NCBI GenBank assembly: GCA_964449305.1
Contig: CAYUYM010000206.1
Location: 1 to 5,798, forward strand
Direction of reading: 5' to 3'
Source: CAYUYM01 sp964449305
GTDB lineage: Bacteria; Bacteroidota; Ignavibacteria; SZUA-365; CAYQST01
Length of the DNA stretch: 5,798 nucleotides
The notes beneath the pieces are model-generated. The model was not told the origin of the DNA. It saw nothing but the letters and a program-made list of their open reading frames with translations, and ran no database searches. Made by a program: the position numbers and the translations under genes. Positions 1-5,412 of the stretch are shown here, piece by piece. Numbering within the stretch: the first letter of the stretch is position 1; each line of letters begins with the position of its first letter.

Positions 1-44
1 GAATGCGTCACCGGGCACGATGGGGTGTCCGTGGTGGACGTGTG
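1..44. other. Short stretch downstream of the regulator
   Basis: Forty-four bases after the Rrf2 stop. It contains a 4-base stem with 5-base loop (GTCC-accac-GGAC on the minus strand) but no T-run, so no terminator can be called. No gene start is visible on either strand here. Confidence 0.4.
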
Positions 45-527
45 TCAGGTCTGTCCGAGGATGCGCAATCCTTCGGGCATGATCAACCGGTTGTTGTCGG
101 CAGACAGCCGCATGCCGGACGCCAGATCGCTGAGCGTCAGCCCCGCGAGCTCGCGGTCGATGGCATCCTGGACGCGGTTCCACAATGGCTTGATGATGCA
201 GTCCACGGAGTGCGTGCATTCCTCCTCGTTGCCGGGGTAGCGGCCGCAGAAGTCGTCCGCATAGAAGCGCCCTCCGAGTGTGTCGAGAACCTCACGCACC
301 AGGATCTGCTCCGGAGGCCGCGCGAGGGCATAGCCGCCCACCTGGCCGCGGGTGGATTCCACCCATCCCGAGAGTCGCAGCATGCGCAGGAGCTTGGCCA
401 CATAGGCCGTGGACAGGCCCTCAGCACGGCTGATGTCGTTGATCGTCAGCGATGCCGCGGTGCCGCCGCTCCGGACGAACTGGAGCAGGCAGCGAAGGCC
501 GTATTCCTCCTGTGAGCTGAACTTCAT
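45..527 (-). CDS. Rrf2-family transcriptional regulator with IscR-like cysteine cluster
   Basis: A 160-residue winged helix-turn-helix protein of the Rrf2 family (IscR, NsrR, RirA, RsrR relatives), probably dimeric and DNA-binding. The N-terminus MKFSSQEEYGLRCLLQ, the recognition helix region STAYVAKLLRMLRLSGWVES (39-58) and the wing RGQVGGYALARPP (60-72) are typical. Three cysteines follow (Cys94, Cys104, Cys110, spacing C-x9-C-x5-C) where IscR has its cluster ligands; IscR has C-x5-C-x5-C and His107, and here no His follows at the matching place. Glu8 aligns with Asp8 of Streptomyces NsrR and Glu8 of RsrR, both cluster ligands. So it probably binds an Fe-S cluster, a sensor of supply, though this is inference. 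The start follows the bacilliredoxin stop by three bases and has no Shine-Dalgarno, implying translational coupling. It is the last visible gene of the operon. Which promoter it controls cannot be read from this window. Confidence 0.93.
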   Translation of the reverse strand: MKFSSQEEYGLRCLLQFVRSGGTAASLTINDISRAEGLSTAYVAKLLRMLRLSGWVESTRGQVGGYALARPPEQILVREVLDTLGGRFYADDFCGRYPGNEEECTHSVDCIIKPLWNRVQDAIDRELAGLTLSDLASGMRLSADNNRLIMPEGLRILGQT

Positions 528-530
528 CGG

Positions 531-1064
531 TCACTGATGCGGATGGAGCCGGGGGATGCGTGAGCCGCACACCTTCGCGAACTCCAGTTCTGCGAAGGCG
601 TCCGCCGGGATGGAGGGCCCTGTGCGTGTGCAGTGCTTCTCGAAGAGGCCGGCAAGCTGGGCGGCGATGTCGTCTGCTGAGCGGCCCTCGATCTCGTGCC
701 GCGGCATGAACCAGACGACGCGGCCGTCCTCGAACAATGCCATGGAGGGGGAGGACGGCGGCAGGCCTGGCAGGTGATGGCGCACGCGGGCCACCGCAGC
801 CTTGTCCTGCCCGGCGAAGACGGTGACGGAACGGTCGGGGATGAGCCGGTGCTGCAGCGCGAGCCCCACGGCGGGGCGGGCGCAGCCGGCGGCGCAGCCG
901 CAGACGGAGTTGATGACAACGAAGAGTGTGCCGGCGGTGCCGCTGATGGCCGCGTCCACAGCCTCCGGTGTCAGGAGCTCCCCGATGCCGACGTCGACAA
1001 GTTCGCGGCGCATCGGCTCCACGGCCTGGGGATCATACTGCGGTTGCTGATCTATGGTGAACAT
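531..1064 (-). CDS. BrxA/BrxB-like bacilliredoxin (DUF1094 family, CGC motif)
   Basis: A 177-residue thioredoxin-fold protein of the YphP/YqiW family (BrxA/BrxB). Characterised members remove bacillithiol from S-bacillithiolated proteins in the cytosol. The active-site motif is seen in VVINSVCGCAAG (Cys55, Cys57), followed by ARPAVGLAL. The second half has the family's SPSMALFEDGRVVWFMPRHEIEGR (105-128), a cis-Pro region and the helix ADDIAAQLAGLFEKHC. Two features stand out: an extra Cys61 six residues after the first motif cysteine, and a C-terminal extension of about 30 residues with Cys145 and Cys166 (KVCGSRIP). B. subtilis BrxA/BrxB are shorter, about 145 residues. The start has a clear AAAGG site. 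It sits between the suf genes and the regulator, three bases from the latter, which suggests a link between thiol redox state and cluster assembly. Alternatively it could be a general disulfide reductase; the family is sure, the substrate is not. Confidence 0.92.
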   Translation of the reverse strand: MFTIDQQPQYDPQAVEPMRRELVDVGIGELLTPEAVDAAISGTAGTLFVVINSVCGCAAGCARPAVGLALQHRLIPDRSVTVFAGQDKAAVARVRHHLPGLPPSSPSMALFEDGRVVWFMPRHEIEGRSADDIAAQLAGLFEKHCTRTGPSIPADAFAELEFAKVCGSRIPRLHPHQ

Positions 1065-1072
1065 GGTGTGAA

Positions 1073-1077
1073 CCTTT
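1073..1077 (-). promoter_or_regulatory. Ribosome binding site of the bacilliredoxin-like gene
   Basis: AAAGG on the minus strand, eight bases before the ATG at 1064. It supports that start after the long gap and shows that this gene can be translated independently of the sufT-like gene. Confidence 0.65.
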
Positions 1078-1129
1078 CGATGGATGGTGGATCAGTGTGC
1101 TCCGGAGATGGTCCACGGGCATCCGCGGA

Positions 1130-1144
1130 CGGATCATGCATCCG
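1130..1144. repeat. Short inverted repeat CGGAT-N5-ATCCG
   Basis: Perfect 5-base arms around CATGC, in the gap 66 bases upstream of the bacilliredoxin-like start. It could be half of an operator, but it is short enough to arise by chance in GC-rich DNA. Confidence 0.3.
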
Positions 1145-1150
1145 GTTGAT

Positions 1151-1177
1151 GCGGACGGCGTCATCGCGCTCCGCCGC
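1151..1177 (-). other. GC-rich hairpin in the intergenic gap
   Basis: In the minus-strand transcript GCGG pairs with CCGC, followed by three more pairs after a one-base bulge, enclosing a 12-base loop. No T-run follows on the downstream side, so it does not look like an intrinsic terminator. It might slow or process the transcript between the core genes and the distal pair. Confidence 0.3.
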
Positions 1178-1242
1178 AGGTGTGTGTCACAGGGTGTGTG
1201 CGCATGTCCGGTGGTCGCCCAAGTGTTCCGGCGGACCTGGTG

Positions 1243-1569
1243 TCAGAACATGCCGAGCTCGAGGCGGGCGGCCTCGGTCATCATCTTCGGATTCCATGCG
1301 GGCTCCCACACGAGCTCGACGCGCACCTTCGTCACATTCGTCACCGCCTCCACCTTTTCCTGCACCTCGTCCACGAGGGACCCGGCCACGGGGCATGCCG
1401 GCGAGGTGAGGGTCATGCGTATCACGACGGAACCGTCAGGGCTGATGCGGATCTGGTAGATCAGGCCCAGCTCAAAGATGTCCACGGGGATCTCGGGGTC
1501 GTAACAGGTCTTCAGCGCATCGACGATGTCGCTGTCCATCTGGTCCATGTCATGGTCGGTGAGGGGCAT
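1243..1569 (-). CDS. sufT: SufT-like MIP18/DUF59 family Fe-S assembly factor
   Basis: A 108-residue single-domain protein of the MIP18 (DUF59, FeS_assembly_P) family. SufT-type members take part in Fe-S protein maturation, probably in handling or delivering clusters; the precise reaction is not settled. Family signatures seen: DPEIPVDIFELGLIY (24-38), MTLTSPACPVAG (52-63) with the conserved Cys59, and the C-terminal WEPAWNPKMMTEAARLELGM (88-107). PaaD of phenylacetate degradation shares the fold, but the protein lacks PaaD's cysteine-rich tail and sits in a suf operon, so a SufT role is preferred. The ATG has GGAG (1576-1579) six bases upstream and lies 12 bases after the sufU stop. A second cysteine (Cys22) precedes the DPE motif. 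It is the last gene before the 178-base gap, so it may close the core operon. Confidence 0.93.
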   Translation of the reverse strand: MPLTDHDMDQMDSDIVDALKTCYDPEIPVDIFELGLIYQIRISPDGSVVIRMTLTSPACPVAGSLVDEVQEKVEAVTNVTKVRVELVWEPAWNPKMMTEAARLELGMF

Positions 1570-1581
1570 GGCGGTCTCCGG

Positions 1582-2037
1582 TCATTCACTGGTGACGGTG
1601 GTGTTCTGCCCGTCGATGGCGCCGTGCAGCGTGTGCCAGGGCAGCGTGGCGCACTTCACGCGCATGGGGTATTCCGACACCCCCCCGAATGCGGCGAGCT
1701 TGTCGAGCTCGTCGAGGTGGTCATCAGCATCCTGCCTGCCGGTGACGATGTCCACGAAGAGCTGATACAGGCGCTCGAACTCGGCGCGTGATCGGCCGGT
1801 GACCGCGGCGCTCATGATGGATGCCGAGGCCTTGGAGATGGCGCAGCCGGAGCCCTGGAAGCTCACATCGGCGATGGTGTCGCCATCGAACTTCACGAAG
1901 AAGGTGTAGTGGTCGCCGCAGAGCGGGTTGTAGCCCTCGAGCGAGCAGTGGGCATCCTCCATCACATGGAAGTTGTGCGGACGCTTGTTGTGGTCGAGAA
2001 TGATCTCCTGGTAGAGATCACGGATGTCATCGTTCAT
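1582..2037 (-). CDS. sufU: SufU, zinc-containing sulfur acceptor for SufS
   Basis: A 151-residue SufU of the IscU/NifU-N fold. In characterised systems SufU binds zinc and receives the persulfide sulfur from SufS for transfer to SufBCD, taking the place of SufE. The N-terminus LYQEIILDHNKRPHNF is typical. The zinc/acceptor residues are all present: Cys40 and Asp42 (NPLCGDH), Cys65 (GSGCAISKAS) and Cys129 (VKCATLPWHTL). The longer stretch between Cys65 and Cys129 (about 80-124, with the FGGVSEYPMRVKC end) is the insertion that separates SufU from IscU; the LPPVKxxC chaperone motif of IscU is absent. The ATG overlaps the sufS TGA (ATGA, 2034-2037) and has GAGG (2045-2048) seven bases upstream, so this start is well supported. 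Co-translation with SufS suits a tight donor-acceptor pair. Length is normal for the family. Confidence 0.97.
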   Translation of the reverse strand: MNDDIRDLYQEIILDHNKRPHNFHVMEDAHCSLEGYNPLCGDHYTFFVKFDGDTIADVSFQGSGCAISKASASIMSAAVTGRSRAEFERLYQLFVDIVTGRQDADDHLDELDKLAAFGGVSEYPMRVKCATLPWHTLHGAIDGQNTTVTSE

Positions 2038-3302
2038 GCGAATACCTCAAGGACGTGCACGGTCGCCGCGATGAGCCGGTCCACATCGTCCTGCGTGTTG
2101 TAGATGGAGAAGGAGGCGCGGGCCGTGGCGGGGATGCCGAAGAACCGCATCACCGGCTGGGCGCAGTGGTGCCCGGCGCGGATGGCCACACCCTGTTGAT
2201 CGAGGATGGTGCCGATGTCGTGCGGATGCACGGCGCAGAGCACGAAGGAGAGGACGCTGGCCTTGTCCCGGGCCGTGCCCACGATGGACACCTCGGGGAT
2301 GGCGGCGAGGGCGTCGGTGGCCCGTGTGAGAAGCGTCCGCTCGTGCAGCACGATGGCGGAGAGATCGAGCGAGGTGTGGTAGTCGATCGCGGCGGCAAGG
2401 CCGATGGCCCCGGCGATGTCGGGCGTGCCGGCCTCGAAGCGGTACGGCAGCTCGTTGTAGAGCGTCTTCTCGAAGGTCACGGAGAGGATCATGTCGCCGC
2501 CCCCCTGGTAGGGTGGCATGGATTCGAGAAGCTCGCGGCGGCCGTAGAGCACGCCGATACCGGTGGGTCCGTAGAGCTTGTGCCCGCTGAACACGAAGAA
2601 GTCACAGTCCATCGCCTGGACGTCCACCTCAAGATGGGCGACGCTCTGGGCGCCGTCCACCAGCACGGGGACGCCGCGGCGGTGGGCCAGCTCGATGATG
2701 CGCCGCACGGGATTGACGGTGCCGAGGGCGTTCGACACGTGCACCACGGCGACGAGGCGCGTGCGATCCGTGAGGAGTTCCTCGAAGGCATCCATCCGCA
2801 GCTCGCCGCGTTCGTTCATCGGGATCACGCGCAGCACCGCCCCCGTCTCCTCGCAGAGCATCTGCCAGGGCACGATGTTCGAGTGGTGCTCCATGGCGGA
2901 GACGAGCACCTCGTCCCCCTGACGGATGAAGCGGCGCCCGTAGGTGGAGGCCACGAGGTTGATGCCCTCCGTCGTGCCGCGGGTGAAGATGATCTCGCGC
3001 TCCGACGGGGCGTTGAGAAAGGCCCGGACGGTCTCCCTCGCGCCCTCGTAGAGCTCGGTGGAACGCTGGCTCAGGTAGTGGACCCCCCGGTGGACGTTCG
3101 AGTTCTCGTCGCGGTAGAAGCGGTCGAGTGTCTCGATCACATGCTCCGGCTTCTGCGTGGTGGCGGCATTGTCGAGGTACACGAGCGGGCGACCGCGGAC
3201 GCTGCGTTGCAGGATCGGGAAATCCCGGCGGATGCGCTCGGGGTCGAAGGGCAGCGCTCCGGTGCGGGGCAGTGTGTCAATCTTCGCGGAGTTGGGACTC
3301 AT
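2034..3302 (-). CDS. sufS: SufS, PLP-dependent cysteine desulfurase (group II)
   Basis: A 422-residue class V aminotransferase-fold enzyme that converts cysteine to alanine and holds the sulfur as a persulfide for SufU. Visible residues: LDNAATTQKP (43-52), the EHHSN segment (138-142) that stacks on PLP, DGAQS (216-220), the PLP Schiff-base lysine Lys242 in SGHKLYGPTG, and the catalytic Cys380 in RAGHHCAQP. The short loop around that cysteine marks group II (SufS/CsdA) rather than IscS/NifS. His361 lies 19 residues before the catalytic Cys, the spacing of the B. subtilis SufS histidine that swaps zinc ligands with SufU; E. coli SufS, which uses SufE, has Tyr there. About 20 N-terminal residues precede the usual ERIRRDFPIL start, but no better in-frame start exists there. 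Unlike most of its neighbours it has no Shine-Dalgarno before its ATG; coupling to sufD, which stops 20 bases upstream, is likely. Its TGA overlaps the sufU ATG. Confidence 0.98.
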   Translation of the reverse strand: MSPNSAKIDTLPRTGALPFDPERIRRDFPILQRSVRGRPLVYLDNAATTQKPEHVIETLDRFYRDENSNVHRGVHYLSQRSTELYEGARETVRAFLNAPSEREIIFTRGTTEGINLVASTYGRRFIRQGDEVLVSAMEHHSNIVPWQMLCEETGAVLRVIPMNERGELRMDAFEELLTDRTRLVAVVHVSNALGTVNPVRRIIELAHRRGVPVLVDGAQSVAHLEVDVQAMDCDFFVFSGHKLYGPTGIGVLYGRRELLESMPPYQGGGDMILSVTFEKTLYNELPYRFEAGTPDIAGAIGLAAAIDYHTSLDLSAIVLHERTLLTRATDALAAIPEVSIVGTARDKASVLSFVLCAVHPHDIGTILDQQGVAIRAGHHCAQPVMRFFGIPATARASFSIYNTQDDVDRLIAATVHVLEVFA

Positions 3303-3322
3303 GGGCGGCGTGGTGGAGGTGA

Positions 3323-4618
3323 TCAGAAACGGGTGTGGATGCGGTGTTCCAGCGCCTGTGCCAGATCGGGCGGCGTCACATGGCGGAGGAGGTCGGACGC
3401 GAAGGCGTGCGTCAGCACCACGGTGGCCTCGGCGAGGCCGATGCCGCGGGTGCGCAGATAGAACAGGGCCTCCTCGTCGATGCGGCCGATGGTGGCGCCA
3501 TGGGTGCAGCGCACATCGTCGGCGAAGATCTCGAGCTGCGGCTTTGCATCGATCGTCGCGGCATCAGACAGCAGCAGCGTGCTGTTCGACTGCTTCGCAT
3601 CGGTCTTCTGCGCATGCGGCCGCACGATGATGCGTCCCGTGAAGGCGCCATGGGCCGAGCCGGTGAGGATGTTCTTGAACAGCTCGTGCGAGGTGCAGTG
3701 GGGATGCGCGTGATCGATCAGCGTCTGATGCTCCACATGCTGGCCGCCGTCGGCCATGGTGAGTCCGTTGATGGTGCACTCAATGTCCTCCCCGTCGAGC
3801 ACGGCCACCGTGTCGTTGCGGACGAATGCGCCGCCGAAGCTGAAGGTGTGTGATGCGATGCGTGCGTCGCGCTGTGCATGCAGCACGAGGTTCGACATGT
3901 GGAAGGCGGCCGTGTTCTCGACCTGGACACGGTGATGCTCGAACTGCGCGGCCTGCCCCGCATTCACCGTTGTGACGGCATTGGTGAAGTGCATGCCGGC
4001 ATCGAGGCTGGCGTGGTGCTCGATGAGTGTGAGTGACGATTCCGCCTCCAGGTGCACGACGATCCGCGGCGCCGTCATTGGGGCACCGGTGCCGGCGGCG
4101 GTGAGGAACACGAGGTGCACCGGTTCGGCGATCACGGCCCGCCGCGGGAGGTGGATGACGATGCCATCATGAAGGAAGGCGGTGTTCAGCGCCGCGAAGA
4201 TCGTGCGTGTGTGCGCGGGTTCCACAAGCGCGTCGTCCGTGATGTGGCCGGCGACACGTGCCTCGCCGAGGGACTCGATGACGACGCCATCGGGAAGCGT
4301 GCCGGTGGTGGAGAGCGAGGGCTCGGGGGCGCCGTTGACGAAGACGATCCCGTGTGTCGGCTGGGGCAGTCCCGTCAGGGCGCGGACGTCAGCGATGGTG
4401 GGGAACCGCTCGGGCCTGGTGGCCGGCGTGAACGGGTGCTTCAGCAGGGAGGCGACCGGCGTGCCACGCCACTCCTCCATGGAGCTGGTCGGGAAGCCTG
4501 CCGCGGCGAGGCGGTCGAAGGCGGCGCGGCGCAGCGGCTGCAATGCCCCGTCCGCAGCCGCGGTGAATGCGTCGAAGCGCGCGCGGTAGTGATCAATGGC
4601 GGGTGCGGTCATGGTCAC
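3323..4618 (-). CDS. sufD: SufD, Fe-S cluster assembly scaffold subunit
   Basis: A 431-residue SufD, the SufB paralogue that completes the SufBCD scaffold. The N-terminal third is variable, with an EEWRGTP segment (about 48-54) resembling the family's E-x-W(R/K) motif. The middle is the predicted beta-helix core. The C-terminal third has the diagnostic stretches HELFKNIL (311-318), QSNSTLLLSDAATIDAKPQLEI (343-364) and CTHGATIGRIDEEALFYLRTRGI (371-393). His373 in THGATIG aligns with the E. coli SufD histidine (His360) implicated in cluster assembly with SufB. The length fits the family (about 420-450). The start is ambiguous: GTG at 4618 makes a GTGA overlap with the sufC stop and has GGAG seven bases upstream, while ATG at 4612, two codons in, has AGGGG five bases upstream. 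Only two residues differ. sufS follows after 20 bases. Confidence 0.96.
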   Translation of the reverse strand: MTMTAPAIDHYRARFDAFTAAADGALQPLRRAAFDRLAAAGFPTSSMEEWRGTPVASLLKHPFTPATRPERFPTIADVRALTGLPQPTHGIVFVNGAPEPSLSTTGTLPDGVVIESLGEARVAGHITDDALVEPAHTRTIFAALNTAFLHDGIVIHLPRRAVIAEPVHLVFLTAAGTGAPMTAPRIVVHLEAESSLTLIEHHASLDAGMHFTNAVTTVNAGQAAQFEHHRVQVENTAAFHMSNLVLHAQRDARIASHTFSFGGAFVRNDTVAVLDGEDIECTINGLTMADGGQHVEHQTLIDHAHPHCTSHELFKNILTGSAHGAFTGRIIVRPHAQKTDAKQSNSTLLLSDAATIDAKPQLEIFADDVRCTHGATIGRIDEEALFYLRTRGIGLAEATVVLTHAFASDLLRHVTPPDLAQALEHRIHTRF

Positions 4619-5388
4619 CCCTGCGCTCCGCCGTGGCGGAGGTCGGCCTGCTCACGGATGTCGTCGTACCCCTCCTCCTCGAGCTCGAGCGCGAGCTCCC
4701 TGCCGCCGGACTTCACGATGCGGCCCTTGTAAAGGACGTGGACGAAGTCGGGCACGATGTAGTCGAGCAGGCGCTGATAGTGCGTCACCACGATGGCGGC
4801 CTTGTCAGGGCGGTGCAGTGCATTGACACCGCCTGCCACAATGCGCAGGGCATCGATGTCGAGACCGGAGTCGGTTTCATCGAGGATGCTCAGCACGGGA
4901 TCGAGCACTGCCATCTGGAGGATCTCGTTCCGCTTCTTCTCCCCGCCGGAGAAGCCCTCGTTGACCGGGCGGTTGAGCAGGGAGCTGTCCATCTCCACGA
5001 GCTTCACCTTCTCCCGGATGAGCTTGAGGAAGTCAGCGGCGTCGAGCTCCTCGAGCCCGCGGTGTTTGCGCACCGCATTGAGCGCGGCCTTCAGGAAGTA
5101 TGTGTTGCTCACACCGGGGATCTCCACCGGGTACTGGAACGCGAGGAAGATTCCCTCGCAGGCGCGTTCCTCGGGGGCGAGATCCAGAAGGTTGCGGCCG
5201 TTGAAGAGGACCTCGCCCTCCGTCACCGCGAAGGTGTCACGCCCGGCGAGCACCTGCGCAAGCGTGGACTTGCCCGAGCCGTTCGGTCCCATGATGGCGT
5301 GGATTTCGCCGGCGCGCACAGTGAGATCGATTCCCTTCAGGATTTCCTTTCCGTCTATCGATGCGTGCAGATTCTTGATTTCAAGCAT
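4615..5388 (-). CDS. sufC: SufC, ABC-type ATPase of the SUF scaffold
   Basis: A 257-residue cytosolic ABC ATPase that drives shape changes in the SufBCD scaffold; despite its fold it is not a transporter subunit. All nucleotide-binding motifs are present: Walker A GPNGSGKS (residues 34-41), Q-loop FQYP around Gln85, signature FSGGEKKR (146-153), Walker B ending in Asp170-Glu171 (LSILDE), the D-loop SGLD, and the switch histidine in VVTHYQ (His203). The length matches the family (about 250). The signature followed by NEILQMA and the Walker B context DETDSGLDIDAL are characteristic of SufC rather than of general importers. The ATG start has a clear Shine-Dalgarno GGAGAA (5397-5402) eight bases upstream. 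The gene begins 24 bases after sufB and its TGA overlaps the start of sufD, so it sits inside the operon. No oddities seen. Confidence 0.98.
   Translation of the reverse strand: MLEIKNLHASIDGKEILKGIDLTVRAGEIHAIMGPNGSGKSTLAQVLAGRDTFAVTEGEVLFNGRNLLDLAPEERACEGIFLAFQYPVEIPGVSNTYFLKAALNAVRKHRGLEELDAADFLKLIREKVKLVEMDSSLLNRPVNEGFSGGEKKRNEILQMAVLDPVLSILDETDSGLDIDALRIVAGGVNALHRPDKAAIVVTHYQRLLDYIVPDFVHVLYKGRIVKSGGRELALELEEEGYDDIREQADLRHGGAQG
4618..4629 (-). promoter_or_regulatory. Two alternative ribosome binding sites for sufD
   Basis: On the minus strand GGAG (4626-4629) lies seven bases before the GTG at 4618, and AGGGG (4618-4622) lies five bases before the ATG at 4612. Either could start sufD; they overlap the last codons of sufC. 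Seen directly in the sequence; which one is used cannot be decided here. Confidence 0.5.
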
Positions 5389-5412
5389 GGTTCACATTCT
5401 CCGGAATAGTGG

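Larger units (their letters stand above)
1065..1242 (-). other. 178-base intergenic gap between the sufT-like gene and the bacilliredoxin-like gene
   Basis: This is the only sizeable non-coding stretch in an otherwise tightly packed operon. I find no convincing -35/-10 pair and no hairpin followed by a T-run. It holds small repeats: the octamer GCGGACGG twice (1125-1132 and 1151-1158), a perfect 5-base inverted repeat with 5-base spacer (1130-1144), a GC-rich hairpin of 7 pairs with one bulge (1151-1177), a GT-rich patch with GGTGTGTG twice (1179-1186 and 1193-1200), and a weak imperfect inverted repeat just after the sufT stop (1206-1236). It could hold a second promoter, a regulator site, or an mRNA processing structure; no function is demonstrated by sequence. 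Its left end carries the ribosome binding site of the next gene. Confidence 0.5.

Noticed and set aside
1183..1191. TGTG-T-CACA palindrome resembling CRP/FNR half sites
   Set aside because: The spacer is one base rather than the six or so expected for a CRP-type site, and it sits in a GT-rich patch where such matches arise easily.
1161..1205. Possible 14-codon leader peptide on the minus strand in the gap (ATG at 1205)
   Set aside because: No Shine-Dalgarno in front of it and no run of regulatory codons; short frames like this are common by chance.
1206..1236. Possible terminator after the sufT-like gene
   Set aside because: The inverted repeat is imperfect (five end pairs, then mismatches), the loop is long, and no T-run follows.
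1097..1791. Plus-strand open frames covering the gap and the sufT/sufU genes
   Set aside because: They run across real minus-strand genes, have no family resemblance and lack clear ribosome binding sites; they are products of high GC.
2055..3461. Long plus-strand open frame of 468 codons opposite sufS
   Set aside because: It lies antisense to a gene with full catalytic motifs; its translation is rich in Gly, Ala, Val, His and Asp with no recognisable domain, as expected from an antisense frame of GC-rich coding DNA.
4567..5409. Plus-strand open frame of 280 codons opposite sufC
   Set aside because: Antisense shadow of sufC. The translation has no known motif, and the complementary frame has all ABC ATPase motifs.
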